From an uncultured Prevotellaceae bacterium (GTDB lineage Bacteria; Bacteroidota; Bacteroidia; Bacteroidales; UBA932), in NCBI GenBank assembly GCA_947166905.1, contig CAMVFZ010000002.1:1-64000 (forward strand): a DNA stretch of 64,000 nucleotides, given 5' to 3'. This document shows, one piece after another, positions 35,313 to 45,670 of this stretch. The notes under the pieces were generated by a model, which did no database searches, was not told where the DNA came from, and saw only the letters and a program-made list of their open reading frames with translations. How positions within the stretch are numbered: the first letter of the stretch is position 1; each line of letters starts with the position of its first letter. The position numbers were made by a program, and so were the translations under genes.

Positions 35313-36387
35313 TGCGGTTGTCCTCCATCATTTTAATGAATTTGTCAAAGAGTGAGATGTTGTCGTAGGGGCCGGGGCCGGATTCGGGGTGGAACTGGAA
35401 GCCGAGCACTTTGTCGGCTTCGTTCTTGAAGCCCAGTACGTAGCCTTCGGGTACTGCTGCGTGGGTGGGTGTGAGGGTTGTGCCTTCTACATCCTTGAAG
35501 CAGTGGCTCTGGCCGAGTACTGCTATGTTGATGCGGCCTGTTTCGATTTCTTTTGCGGGATGGTCTCCGTGTACGCCGCAGCCCATGTCGGAGAGTTTTG
35601 CTCCGTATTCAAGGCCGATGGCTTCCATTCCAAGGCCAAGGCCCATTACGGGGACTTTGCCTTTGATTGCGGCAAAGAGGGCCGGGATTTCGGGGACTTC
35701 GGCTGCGTTGCCGGGGCCGTCGGAGAGTAGTACGCCGTCGGGGTTGAATGCGAGTATGTCTTTTGCGGGGGTGTTGAACGGTACGATGGTTACGTTGCAT
35801 CCCCTTTGGTTAAGGGCCTGGATTACGCTGTGTTTGATTCCGCAGTCGGCGGCTACTACGTGGAAGCGGTGGTTGGAGGTGCGGGTTACCCATCTTTTTT
35901 TGCAGCTTACGGTGCGTACAAGGTTTTTGGGACGGGGGGTGCTTGCGATGAGTTCCAGGGCTTCTTCTTTAGACATGGCGGCGTCTACTAGGGCTGCCAT
36001 GGGTTTTTTGCCTTTGCGGATTATTTTTGTGAGTAGGCGGGTGTCGATGCCGCTGAGGCAGGGGATGCCGCGTTCTTCGAGTTCTTCTTCAAGGGTTTTG
36101 GCTGCGCGGAAGTTGCTGGGGGTGTCGCAGCATTCGCGGACGATGAGGCCGCCTAAGAAGGAGGTTTTGGATTCGTTGTCTTCGTTGGTTATTCCGTAAT
36201 TGCCGATTAGTGGATAGGTCATTACGATGAATTTGCTGGCGTAGCAGGGGTCGGAGATTATTTCTTGGTATCCTACTACGCTTGTGTTGAAGACGATTTC
36301 GCAGACTTTGTTTTCGGTTGAGCCGAAGCCTATGCCTACGAATTCTTCTCCGCTTTCTAATACTAGCTTTCTTTCAGGCCTTTTCAT
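35305..36387 (-). CDS. carA: Carbamoyl-phosphate synthase small subunit
   Basis: N-terminal CarA domain plus class I glutaminase-like region (QFHPESGPGP). Confidence 0.93.
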   Translation of the reverse strand: MKRPERKLVLESGEEFVGIGFGSTENKVCEIVFNTSVVGYQEIISDPCYASKFIVMTYPLIGNYGITNEDNESKTSFLGGLIVRECCDTPSNFRAAKTLEEELEERGIPCLSGIDTRLLTKIIRKGKKPMAALVDAAMSKEEALELIASTPRPKNLVRTVSCKKRWVTRTSNHRFHVVAADCGIKHSVIQALNQRGCNVTIVPFNTPAKDILAFNPDGVLLSDGPGNAAEVPEIPALFAAIKGKVPVMGLGLGMEAIGLEYGAKLSDMGCGVHGDHPAKEIETGRINIAVLGQSHCFKDVEGTTLTPTHAAVPEGYVLGFKNEADKVLGFQFHPESGPGPYDNISLFDKFIKMMEDNRNA

Positions 36388-36403
36388 TTATTGTTAGTTT
36401 TTG

Positions 36404-37453
36404 TTATTCGTATACAACTGTACCATCTAATACTGTTTTTACAATCTTTCCATAAACTTTCCAGCCGTGGAAGGGGGTGGAGTGGCCCATGGAGGCGAAG
36501 GTGGTGCTGTCTATGGTGAAGGGGTTGTCAAGGTCTATGAAGACGCGGTCGTCGGGGGTGGAGGGGAGGCCGAAGATGCGGCGGGGAGCGGTGGACATGG
36601 CCTCGAGGAGGCGCTCCAGGCTGATGCGCCCGCTGCGAACCAGACGGGTGTACAGTACCGGGAAGGCGGTCTCCATGCCGACGATTCCCATGGCGCTGCG
36701 GGCAAAGCCGCGGCCTTTCTCCTCTGCGGTGTGCGGGGCGTGGTCAGTGGCAATGACGTCGATGGTGCCGTCGGCCAGGGCTTCGATCAGGGCCTCGCGG
36801 TCTGCGGCGGAGCGCAGGGGCGGGTTCATGCGGAAGCGTCCGTCGTCCAGTACGTCATCGGAACATAGCGTCAAATAGTGCGGAGCGGTCTCGCAGGTGA
36901 CATTAACTCCGCGGGCCTTGGCGGCGCGGATCAGCTGAACGCTCTCCTTAGTTGAGATGTGGCAGACATGGTAGTGGCAGCCGGTGGCTTCGCAGAGCTT
37001 GAGGTCGCGCTCTATCTGGCCCCATTCGCTGCGGGGATCGGTGCCGGGCAGGCTGTTGTCTTCGCAGTGCGCGGCGATTATTACGCCTTCGCGCGCGGCT
37101 ATGCGCATGGCTTCCAGCATTACGGACTCGCTCTGAACTCCGGAACCGTCGTCAGAGAAGGCGCAGCAGTGGGCTTTGAGAGCGGCGAAGTCTACAAGTT
37201 CAAGACCCTTGCGCTCCTTTGTGATGGAGCAGTAGGGGAGAACCCTTACTACGGCGTCCCTGTCAATGGCGGCCTGCTCCAGTGCCAGTGTTTCAAGACT
37301 GTCCGGAACCGGGTTGAGGTTGGGCATGGGGCATACTATCGTATAACCCCCGCGCGCTGCGGCGCGCGTACCCGTAAGGATGGTCTCTTTAGCGGTGAAG
37401 CCGGGCTCGCGCAAGTGTACGTGGACATCGGCAAAGGATAGACAGTCAAACAT
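36404..37453 (-). CDS. pyrC: Dihydroorotase
   Basis: DVHVHLREPGFTAKETI; ATDHAPHTAEEK. Confidence 0.94.
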   Translation of the reverse strand: MFDCLSFADVHVHLREPGFTAKETILTGTRAAARGGYTIVCPMPNLNPVPDSLETLALEQAAIDRDAVVRVLPYCSITKERKGLELVDFAALKAHCCAFSDDGSGVQSESVMLEAMRIAAREGVIIAAHCEDNSLPGTDPRSEWGQIERDLKLCEATGCHYHVCHISTKESVQLIRAAKARGVNVTCETAPHYLTLCSDDVLDDGRFRMNPPLRSAADREALIEALADGTIDVIATDHAPHTAEEKGRGFARSAMGIVGMETAFPVLYTRLVRSGRISLERLLEAMSTAPRRIFGLPSTPDDRVFIDLDNPFTIDSTTFASMGHSTPFHGWKVYGKIVKTVLDGTVVYE

Positions 37454-37466
37454 CGGCCTTAATAAT

Positions 37467-37494
37467 AAAAAAAAGACAACCCCGAAAGGTTGCC
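37467..37494 (-). terminator. Intrinsic terminator in the pyr leader (candidate attenuator)
   Basis: Minus strand GGCAACC-TTTC-GGGGTTGTC then T8, between leader ORF and pyrC start. Confidence 0.75.
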
Positions 37495-37502
37495 GACAAT
37501 AA

Positions 37503-37586
37503 TCATAAACAAAAATGAGAAGAAGATGCAAGGCCCTTGTTGGGGGCTCCGGCAAAGGAAGAATGTTTACTCTTTACTTGCATCAT
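37503..37586 (-). CDS. Candidate pyr operon leader peptide (27 codons)
   Basis: Minus ATG ATG CAA ... TCT TCT TCT CAT TTT TGT TTA TGA = MMQVKSKHSSFAGAPNKGLASSSHFCL*, directly upstream of terminator. Confidence 0.55.
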   Translation of the reverse strand: MMQVKSKHSSFAGAPNKGLASSSHFCL

Positions 37587-37604
37587 AGCTTCTCGCATTT
37601 CCTA

Positions 37605-37637
37605 CAAAGGTACGGCGGATTTGTGTAAATTTCCAAA
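37605..37637 (-). promoter_or_regulatory. Bacteroidota-type promoter for pyr operon
   Basis: Minus strand TTTG (37634-37637), 21-nt spacer, TACCTTTG (37605-37612). Confidence 0.65.
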
Positions 37638-37703
37638 TAAAATTTGATAAAAATTTCAGGAAATTTTATTGAAACGTTAAAGTCAAATTTTTTGGCGAAA
37701 CTA

Positions 37704-37735
37704 TTTGGCAGGTTCAATTTTACGTCCTAACTTTG
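37704..37735 (+). promoter_or_regulatory. Bacteroidota-type promoter for pur operon
   Basis: TTTG (37704-37707), 20-nt spacer, TAACTTTG (37728-37735). Confidence 0.65.
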
Positions 37736-37775
37736 TATCCCGTTGTTACTGGATTTTTACTCATTTTTCTGCAAT

Positions 37776-38243
37776 ATGAAAGTAGCCGTAATTATGGGCA
37801 GTGCAAGTGACTGGGACGTAATGTCCGCAGCCTGCACAACACTGGAAGACTTCGGTATTCCTTATGAAAAAAAGGTGCTCAGCGCACACCGCAATCCCGG
37901 CCCTCTGGCCGAGTACATTGCCTCCGCTCCCTCTAAAGGTTGTGAAATAATTATCGCCGGTGCCGGCGGAGCGGCACACCTGCCTGGTGTGATAGCCGCG
38001 CTCACAACTCTCCCTGTGATCGGCATACCTGTAAAAAGCAAAGCGCTCAACGGCCTGGATTCCCTCCTCTCCATAGTGCAGATGCCTTCCGGAATCCCCG
38101 TAGCAACCATGGCAATCGATGGTGCCAAAAATGCCGCCCTCTATGCGGTTTCAATACTGGCACTCAAGGATGATGCCCTTGCTGCGCGCCTGAAAGAATT
38201 CCGCCAGCAGCAGAGCGACAAAGTACTGAATACCATTATATAA
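37776..38243 (+). CDS. purE: 5-(carboxyamino)imidazole ribonucleotide mutase
   Basis: VIMGSASDWDVM, SAHRNP, AGAGGAAHLPGV, LLSIVQMPSGIPVATMAI. Confidence 0.95.
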   Translation: MKVAVIMGSASDWDVMSAACTTLEDFGIPYEKKVLSAHRNPGPLAEYIASAPSKGCEIIIAGAGGAAHLPGVIAALTTLPVIGIPVKSKALNGLDSLLSIVQMPSGIPVATMAIDGAKNAALYAVSILALKDDALAARLKEFRQQQSDKVLNTII

Positions 38244-38293
38244 TATAAATGCCCACCACGCGGTAAGCGCCGGTGGGCTTCTTAATTAAATTT

Positions 38294-41200
38294 ATGAGCA
38301 GCAAGCGATTGTTCGTAGAAAAGAAGGATAGGTTCCGCGTAGAGGCCGCCAGTCTCCTGGCAGAGTTCAACGAGAACCTCTCCCTTAATCTGAAGTCCCT
38401 CAGACTCCTTAATGTGTACGATTTGTTCGGTTTTTCCGATGAACTTGTAGAGGCCTGCCGTTACCGCGTCTTTGGAGAGGTGGTAACAGACACCGTGACC
38501 GATGACATCGACCTTACAGGCAAAAAATACATTGCCGTAGAGTTCATTCCCGGTCAGTTTGATCAGCGCGCCTCTTCTGCAGTAGACTGCGTTCATCTGA
38601 TTGACCCTTCGGCCGATGTGGTTATCAAAAGCTCCCGTCTGGTTGTTTTTGAGGACGAGATATCCGATGATGTCCTGGCCCGTATCAAGCATTACTTCAT
38701 CAACCCGGTAGAGTGCCGCGCAAAGGACCTTTCAGTACTCAGCCTGGCAGACAGGGCAGAGGTTAAGCCTCTGGAGGACCTGAGCGGATTTACTGCTATG
38801 CCGGAGTCTGCTTTCGCAGGCTTCTGCAAGAGCCACGGCCTGGCAATGAATACCGACGACCTCAAGGAGGTTGTACGCTACTTCAAAGGAGAGGGGCGCG
38901 AGCCTTCAGAGACAGAACTTCGCATTCTTGATACTTACTGGAGCGACCATTGCCGCCACACCACCTTTACCTCTGAACTTGAAGAAATCAAGGTTGACGA
39001 TTCCTTCATGAAAGGTGAAATCGAGTCTTCACTTGAGCTTTTGAACCAGATGCGCGCAGAGCTTGGTCGCAGCGCCAAGCCGCTTTGCCTGATGGAGCTT
39101 GCTACCATCGGCGCCCGCTGGCTTCGTGCCCACGGCAAGTTGGAAGACCTTGAGCAGAGTGAGGAGAACAATGCATGCAGCATCTTTGTAGACATCGACG
39201 TTGACGGAGAGCCCCAGAAGTGGCTGCTTCAGTTCAAGAACGAGACACATAACCACCCCACGGAAATCGAGCCTTTCGGTGGTGCTGCCACTTGCCTTGG
39301 CGGCGCTATCAGGGATCCTCTTTCCGGTCGTGCCTATGTATATCAGGCTATGCGCGTTACCGGCGCCGGTGATATCCTGGCTTCTGTTGCCGATACCATC
39401 CCCGGCAAACTTCCGCAGCGCAGCATAAGCCGCAAGGCTGCCGCCGGCTATTCCAGCTATGGCAACCAGATCGGCCTTGCAACAACCCATGTACGTGAAA
39501 TCTATTCTGCCGGCTATACCGCAAAGCGTATGGAGATTGGCGCAGTAGTCGGTGCCGTAAAGGCTTCTGACGTCCGCCGTGAGAGCCCCGCTCCTGGTGA
39601 TGTAATCCTGCTGCTGGGCGGCCGTACAGGCCGTGACGGCATCGGCGGTGCAACAGGTTCATCTAAGGAACATACAGAGGCTTCCCTTGAAACTTGCGGC
39701 AGCGAGGTTCAGAAAGGTAACGCCCCCGAGGAACGTCAGCTCCAGAGGCTCTTCCGCCGTCCGGAGGTGACCAGACTTATTAAGAAAAGCAACGACTTTG
39801 GCGCCGGTGGAGTCAGCGTCGCTATCGGCGAGCTTGCCGACGGCCTTGACATTTATCTTGACCGCGTGCCCGTTAAATATTCCGGCCTTAACGCTACCGA
39901 GCTTGCAATCAGTGAGTCCCAGGAGCGTATGGCAGTGGTTGTGGAGGCCGCCGACGAGGCCGCTTTCCGCGCCCTTTGCGCAGCAGACAACATAGAGATT
40001 ACCCATGTTGCCGATGTCACCGCAACCGGCCGCATGCGTATGTTCATGGGCGGCGTTCAGGTCTGCGATCTTGCCCGCAGCTTCATTGACAGCGCAGGTG
40101 CAAAGCACTATGCAAAGGCTTGCATCGCCGGTGTAGACAAAACAGCCGCTCCGTTTGCCCAGAATCCTGCTGGTGAGACCTTGCAGCAGAAGATGGAGGC
40201 CGTAATGGCTTCTCCTAACGTTGCCTCCCAGAAGGGCCTTGTAGAGATGTTCGACAGCACCATCGGCCGTTCAACCGTACTTATGCCTTATGGCGGTGCG
40301 CGCCAGGCTACTGAAACTCAGGTTTCAGTACAGAAGCTTCCGGTTGCCGGTTATACCGATGCCGCAAGTGCCATGGCCTTTGGTTACAACCCGGATATCG
40401 CCCTTTGGAGCCCTTATCACTCAGCTGCTTACGCAGTTGTAGAGGCTTGCACCAAAGTGGCTTGCTGCGGCGGTGACTGGTCCAAGATGCGCTTCTCTTA
40501 CCAGGAGTACTTTGAGAGGATGACATCGGATCCCCACACCTGGGGCAAACCGCTGTCCGCCCTCCTTGGCGCCCTTAAGATGCAGGTGGCCCTTGGCCTT
40601 CCTTCCATCGGCGGTAAAGACTCAATGAGCGGAACCTTCGAGCATCTTCACGTACCTCCGACACTTGTTGCCTTCGGTATCACTACCGTAGATGCCTCCA
40701 AGGTCATTTCCCCTGAATTCAAGAAGGCAGGAAACAAGATTTACCTGCTTAAACATACTCCTAAGGCCGATTTCATGCCCGATACCGATGCCCTTTCTAC
40801 AAACTGGACCTGGCTCCGCGAGCAGATAGAGAAGGGTAGTGTAGTGTCCGCTTGGTCACTATCTTACGGAGGCGTAGCTGAAGGTCTTGTAAAGATGGCC
40901 ATGGGTAACAACCTGGGCTTCAATGTGAACATTGCAGAGTCTGAGCTCTTTGGGCTTGGCTACGGTTCAGTGCTGATAGAGGCAACTGAGGCTCTTTCCA
41001 ACCCTGGTGCCAGTCTGCTTGGTGAAGTTACTTCAAGCGAAGCTTCAATTAACGGTGTCAAGCTGAACCAGAAGGCTCTTGAGGCTGCTTACGAAGGCCG
41101 TTACGCCAGGATTTATCCCGCAAAGGTAAAGCCTCTCTTCGACGAGCCTGTACCCGATGTGGAAACTAAAGACGCAAATCATTCTAACCTTGTATATAGT

Positions 41201-41986
41201 GGGACAGCAGTGCAGACTCCTGTAGTCTGCCTGCCTGTATTCCCCGGCAGTAACTGCGACTACGACACTGCCAAGGCCTTCCGCAAGGCTGGCGCAGAAG
41301 TACGTCCTTTCATTTTCCGCAATCTTACTCCGGAGGCAGTGCTTGAGTCCATCGACGCCCTAGCAAAGGCCATCGGCGATTCTCACATCCTTGCCTTCTG
41401 CGGCGGCTTCTCTTCAGGAGACGAGCCCGACGGCAGCGGTAAGTTCATTGCCAATGTAATCTGCAGCGCAAAGGTAAGCGCAGCTATAGGGGCCCTGCAG
41501 GCCCGTGGCGGCCTTATCCTGGGTATCTGCAACGGCTTCCAGGCCCTTGTAAAGAGCGGTCTGCTGCCTTACGGAAAGGTAGGCAGCGTTACCGCCGATT
41601 CACCCACACTGTTCCGCAACGACATCAACCGTCACGTCTCACTTATAGCAGAGACAGAGGTTGCATCGGTTAATTCACCTTGGCTCAGCAGCTTCCGTAA
41701 AGGCGACAAGCATCAGATCGCCTTCAGCCACGGAGAAGGTAAGTTCGTAGTAGACGAGGCCTATGCAAAGGAACTCTTTGCCAACGGCCAGGTAGCCTTC
41801 CGTTATAAAGACAACCCCAACGGCTCCCACTATGACATAGAAGGCGTACTCAGCCCCGACGGCCACATCCTTGGCAAGATGGGCCACAGCGAACGCTTCG
41901 AACCCAACCTCTTCAAAAACATCTCCGGCAACTGCCTCCAACCAATATTTAAGAATGCCGTTAACTACTTTAGAAAAACAAAATAA
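38294..41986 (+). CDS. purL: Phosphoribosylformylglycinamidine synthase (large, single-chain)
   Basis: LDTYWSDHCRHTTF, FKNETHNHPTEIEPFGGA, C-terminal glutaminase FPGSNCDYDTAKAF / GICNGFQAL. Confidence 0.97.
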   Translation: MSSKRLFVEKKDRFRVEAASLLAEFNENLSLNLKSLRLLNVYDLFGFSDELVEACRYRVFGEVVTDTVTDDIDLTGKKYIAVEFIPGQFDQRASSAVDCVHLIDPSADVVIKSSRLVVFEDEISDDVLARIKHYFINPVECRAKDLSVLSLADRAEVKPLEDLSGFTAMPESAFAGFCKSHGLAMNTDDLKEVVRYFKGEGREPSETELRILDTYWSDHCRHTTFTSELEEIKVDDSFMKGEIESSLELLNQMRAELGRSAKPLCLMELATIGARWLRAHGKLEDLEQSEENNACSIFVDIDVDGEPQKWLLQFKNETHNHPTEIEPFGGAATCLGGAIRDPLSGRAYVYQAMRVTGAGDILASVADTIPGKLPQRSISRKAAAGYSSYGNQIGLATTHVREIYSAGYTAKRMEIGAVVGAVKASDVRRESPAPGDVILLLGGRTGRDGIGGATGSSKEHTEASLETCGSEVQKGNAPEERQLQRLFRRPEVTRLIKKSNDFGAGGVSVAIGELADGLDIYLDRVPVKYSGLNATELAISESQERMAVVVEAADEAAFRALCAADNIEITHVADVTATGRMRMFMGGVQVCDLARSFIDSAGAKHYAKACIAGVDKTAAPFAQNPAGETLQQKMEAVMASPNVASQKGLVEMFDSTIGRSTVLMPYGGARQATETQVSVQKLPVAGYTDAASAMAFGYNPDIALWSPYHSAAYAVVEACTKVACCGGDWSKMRFSYQEYFERMTSDPHTWGKPLSALLGALKMQVALGLPSIGGKDSMSGTFEHLHVPPTLVAFGITTVDASKVISPEFKKAGNKIYLLKHTPKADFMPDTDALSTNWTWLREQIEKGSVVSAWSLSYGGVAEGLVKMAMGNNLGFNVNIAESELFGLGYGSVLIEATEALSNPGASLLGEVTSSEASINGVKLNQKALEAAYEGRYARIYPAKVKPLFDEPVPDVETKDANHSNLVYSGTAVQTPVVCLPVFPGSNCDYDTAKAFRKAGAEVRPFIFRNLTPEAVLESIDALAKAIGDSHILAFCGGFSSGDEPDGSGKFIANVICSAKVSAAIGALQARGGLILGICNGFQALVKSGLLPYGKVGSVTADSPTLFRNDINRHVSLIAETEVASVNSPWLSSFRKGDKHQIAFSHGEGKFVVDEAYAKELFANGQVAFRYKDNPNGSHYDIEGVLSPDGHILGKMGHSERFEPNLFKNISGNCLQPIFKNAVNYFRKTK

Positions 41987-41988
41987 AG

Positions 41989-42711
41989 ATGACAAAGGGA
42001 GAAAAGATTTTCGACGGAAACGAGAAACAAGTCTTCGCTACCGACGACCCAAATAAGGTTATATTCCACTACAAGGACGTAACCGTAGCCTTCAACAACA
42101 TCAAACGCGCACGCTTCGTAGGCAAAGGCATCCTGGACAACCAGATCTCTGCCATCCTCCTGGACAACCTTAACAAAAACGGCGTCCACACCCACTTCGT
42201 AGAACTATTAGGCGACCGCGAACAACTCTGTCGCAAGATAGAAATCATCCCCCTGGAAGTCATCGTCCATAACCGCATCGCCGGCACACTGGCCCAGAGA
42301 CTAGGACTGGAAGAAGGCTTCAAACCCGCCAACACCATCGTAGACCTCCGCTACAACAACGACGACCTTGACGATCCGTTTATCAACGACGACATCGCAG
42401 TAGCCCTTGGCCTTGCCACCAAAGAAGAACTCAAGCACATTTACGCACAGGCCCTCAAAGCCAACAAAATACTCTCCGCCCTCCTTAAGAAAGCCGGCAT
42501 AGAACTCATCGACATGAAACTTGAGTTCGGCCGCGCATCCGACAACGGAGAAATCATCATCTCCGACGAGATCAGCCCGGACACAAGCCGATTCTGGGAT
42601 ATCGCCACCGGAGAAAAACTGGACAAAGACCGCTTCCGCTACGACCTTAGCGATGTCGTAGCCTCTTACAGAACCGTTTGCGAAAGACTTAAAAAGCTGG
42701 AAAATAAATAG
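41989..42711 (+). CDS. purC: SAICAR synthetase
   Basis: KIFDGNEKQVFATDDPNKVIFHYKDVTVAFN, IIPLEVIVHNRIAGTL, ISDEISPDTSRFWD. Confidence 0.96.
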   Translation: MTKGEKIFDGNEKQVFATDDPNKVIFHYKDVTVAFNNIKRARFVGKGILDNQISAILLDNLNKNGVHTHFVELLGDREQLCRKIEIIPLEVIVHNRIAGTLAQRLGLEEGFKPANTIVDLRYNNDDLDDPFINDDIAVALGLATKEELKHIYAQALKANKILSALLKKAGIELIDMKLEFGRASDNGEIIISDEISPDTSRFWDIATGEKLDKDRFRYDLSDVVASYRTVCERLKKLENK

Positions 42712-42713
42712 TT

Positions 42714-44075
42714 ATGGGACTTCTTGGTGTATACGGCGTACCTGACGCATCCACTTACATTTACTACGGCCTTCATAACCTTCAGCACAGGGGCCAGGAA
42801 GGCGGCGGCATTGCCACCTTTGACGACAAAGGCGAAGCCTATCGCTATCGCGGACTTGGCCTGCTGAATGAGATCTTCACCAACGGACAGATCGGCAAAC
42901 TCAAGGGAAACCTTGGTATAGGTTCCGTTAAGTATTCCAACGTATCAAAAGCCGGCCTGGACAACGTTGAGCCCCTGTTTTTCCGCCACAAATCCGGAGA
43001 CTTCGCAATAGCCGGAGAAGGCAACATCGTCAACTCCAAACAGATTGCAGAATACCTGGAGAAAAGCGGAATTATCTTCCAGACCGATACCGACAGCGAG
43101 CTGCTTGCCCACCTTGTAAAAAAGAGCACCAAGATAGACCGCATCCAGATGATGGTAAAGGCCCTGAACATGATGGAAGGCGGCTTTACCTTCGTTGTGA
43201 TGACCAAGAACCGCATTTACGCCTGCCGCGACAAATACGGTATCAAGCCCCTTTGCCTTGGTAAACTGGCCGATGGATACGTGGTTAGCAGCGAATCCTG
43301 CGCCTTCGAGATCATGGGCGCAACCTTCATTCGCGATATCAAACCCGGAGAAATCATTTCCATCGACGATAAAGGCATCCGTAGCACCTTGTACTCCAGA
43401 TTCAACCGCCATCACATGTGCGCTATGGAGTACATTTACTTTGCCCGCCCCGATAGCGACATTGACGGTTGCAACGTCCACGCCTACCGCATGGAAGCCG
43501 GCCGCCGCCTTTATCGCGAGTGCCCCGCAGAGGCCGATATCGTAGTAGGTGTTCCGGAGTCAAGCCTTTCTGCAGCAATGGGTTACAGTGCAGAAAGCGG
43601 CATCCCTTACGAGATGGGACTTGTAAAGCATAAATACGTGGGAAGAACCTTCATCCAGCCGGTTCAGGCAATGCGTGAGCTTGGCGTAAAGATGAAGCTC
43701 TCCCCGGTTCACAGCATTGTTAACGGCAAGAGAATAGTACTTGTAGACGACTCCATCGTCCGTGGTACAACATCCCTCAAGATAGTGAAGCTGCTCCGCG
43801 ACGCCGGTGCCACAGAGGTGCATGTACGTATCGCCAGCCCTATGATGAAGTACACCTGCCACTATGGTGTGGATACTTCCACCCCGGAAGAGCTGCTTTG
43901 CTCTAACCGCACCCTTGAAGAGGCTTGCGCTGCCATCGGCGCCGATACCCTGGGCTACCTTAGCCCTGAGTCTACCCGCGAGTCATGTTTTGGCTGCGCA
44001 GACCCTTGCCAGGCTTGCTTTACCGGTAAATATCCCACACTTCTTTACGAAAACGACGTAGAAAATAACGACTAA
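42714..44075 (+). CDS. purF: Amidophosphoribosyltransferase
   Basis: LLGVYGVPDASTYIYYGLHNLQHRGQE; IVLVDDSIVRGTTS. Confidence 0.96.
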   Translation: MGLLGVYGVPDASTYIYYGLHNLQHRGQEGGGIATFDDKGEAYRYRGLGLLNEIFTNGQIGKLKGNLGIGSVKYSNVSKAGLDNVEPLFFRHKSGDFAIAGEGNIVNSKQIAEYLEKSGIIFQTDTDSELLAHLVKKSTKIDRIQMMVKALNMMEGGFTFVVMTKNRIYACRDKYGIKPLCLGKLADGYVVSSESCAFEIMGATFIRDIKPGEIISIDDKGIRSTLYSRFNRHHMCAMEYIYFARPDSDIDGCNVHAYRMEAGRRLYRECPAEADIVVGVPESSLSAAMGYSAESGIPYEMGLVKHKYVGRTFIQPVQAMRELGVKMKLSPVHSIVNGKRIVLVDDSIVRGTTSLKIVKLLRDAGATEVHVRIASPMMKYTCHYGVDTSTPEELLCSNRTLEEACAAIGADTLGYLSPESTRESCFGCADPCQACFTGKYPTLLYENDVENND

Positions 44076-44080
44076 TAGAT

Positions 44081-45112
44081 ATGGCTAAGACTTACGAAAA
44101 TGCAGGTGTTAACCTGGAGGCTGGATACGAGGTTGTCCGCCGCATCAAACAGCATGTTGCATCGACATCCCGCGTCGGCAGCATGGGTAACATCGGCTCT
44201 TTTGGCGGTATGTTCGATCTTTCGGCTCTCAATGTAAAGGAGCCGGTCCTGGTTAGCGGCACCGATGGTGTCGGCACCAAACTTAAGATTGCCTTTGCAA
44301 TGGACAAACACGATACCATCGGCATTGATGCCGTTGCAATGTGTGTGAACGATGTCCTTGCACAGGGCGCTGAACCGCTGATTTTCCTTGATTATGTGGC
44401 TCTTGGCCACAATGTTCCCGCCAAGGTAGAGGCTATCGTGGCTGGTGTTGCAGAGGGTTGCCGTCAGGCTGGTTGCGCACTGGTTGGCGGTGAGACCGCA
44501 GAGATGCCTGGCATGTACGAGGGTGACGAGTACGATATCGCTGGTTACACCACTGGTGTAGTTGAGAAGTCAAAACTAATTGATGGAAGCAAAGTTAAGG
44601 TTGGTGACGTACTGGTAGGCGTTGCTTCTACCGGTGTTCATTCGAATGGCTTCAGCCTTGTGCGCAAGATTGTTGCCGATGCCGGTCTTAAGTATACCGA
44701 CGTTATCCCTGAATTCGGTGGCCGTACTCTTGGCGAGGTGCTTTTGACTCCTACCAAGATTTACGTTAAGCAGATGCTTAAGGTTATCCGCTCCGTAGAT
44801 GTTCACGGAATCTGCCATATTACCGGCGGTGGTTTTGACGAGAATATTCCGCGCGTTCTGCATAAGGGCCAGGGCCTTGTGATTACAGAGGGTACTTGGG
44901 AAATCCTTCCTGTATTCAAGATGCTGGAGAAGTGGGGAGGCGTTCCTCACCGCGAGATGTTCAACATCTTCAATATGGGTATCGGTATGATCGCCGTAGT
45001 TGACGCTGCCGATGCAGACAAGGTAATCTCTATACTTGCCGACTGCGGAGAAAAGGCTTCCGTTATTGGTAAAGTAACTGATAAAGAAGGAGTTAATATT
45101 TTCTTGAAATGA
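44081..45112 (+). CDS. purM: AIR synthetase
   Basis: VSGTDGVGTKLKIAF, GGETAEMPGMY, ITGGGFDENIPRVL. Confidence 0.97.
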   Translation: MAKTYENAGVNLEAGYEVVRRIKQHVASTSRVGSMGNIGSFGGMFDLSALNVKEPVLVSGTDGVGTKLKIAFAMDKHDTIGIDAVAMCVNDVLAQGAEPLIFLDYVALGHNVPAKVEAIVAGVAEGCRQAGCALVGGETAEMPGMYEGDEYDIAGYTTGVVEKSKLIDGSKVKVGDVLVGVASTGVHSNGFSLVRKIVADAGLKYTDVIPEFGGRTLGEVLLTPTKIYVKQMLKVIRSVDVHGICHITGGGFDENIPRVLHKGQGLVITEGTWEILPVFKMLEKWGGVPHREMFNIFNMGIGMIAVVDAADADKVISILADCGEKASVIGKVTDKEGVNIFLK

Positions 45113-45666
45113 AAAGATTAGCGGTCTTTGCAAGCGGGACGGGAAGTAATTTCCAGGCCATAGCCCAGGCTTGTGCCGATGGCACTCTGGACGCGCGCGT
45201 AGCGCTGCTGGTGTGCGACAAGCCAGGTGCTCCGGTCGTGGAAAAGGCGCAGGCCTTCGGCATTGAAAGCTTCGTCTTCAATCCCAAAGCCTATGGAAGC
45301 AAAGCCGAATACGAGGCCGATATCGTCAAGAAACTGGACGCACAAAAGGTAGACCTTGTCTGCCTTGCCGGCTATATGAGAATCGTAGGAGAGGTTTTGC
45401 TGGGCGCCTATGACGGCAAGATTATCAACATTCATCCTTCCCTGCTGCCGGCCTTCCGCGGCGCACATGCCGTAGAAGAGGCTGTGGCCTATGGAGTAAA
45501 GGTGTATGGCATTACCATCCATTGGGTGAATGCAGACCTTGACGGGGGTAAGATAATTGCCCAGAAGGCCTTCGAATACGATGGCGACGATCCTGCAGAA
45601 GTGCATCGCATCGGCCAGAAGATAGAGCATAAACTTTACGTAGAAACAATCAAACAACTTATTTAA
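45109..45666 (+). CDS. purN: GAR formyltransferase
   Basis: VFASGTGSNFQAI; AGYMRIVGEVLLGAYDGKIINIHPSLLPAFRG. Confidence 0.97.
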   Translation: MKRLAVFASGTGSNFQAIAQACADGTLDARVALLVCDKPGAPVVEKAQAFGIESFVFNPKAYGSKAEYEADIVKKLDAQKVDLVCLAGYMRIVGEVLLGAYDGKIINIHPSLLPAFRGAHAVEEAVAYGVKVYGITIHWVNADLDGGKIIAQKAFEYDGDDPAEVHRIGQKIEHKLYVETIKQLI

Positions 45667-45670
45667 TATT

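Noticed and set aside
32265-36199. Long plus-strand ORFs opposite carB/carA (e.g. 32265-32810, 32985-33605, 35465-36199)
   Set aside because: Shadow ORFs caused by GC-biased codon pattern of strongly recognisable minus-strand genes
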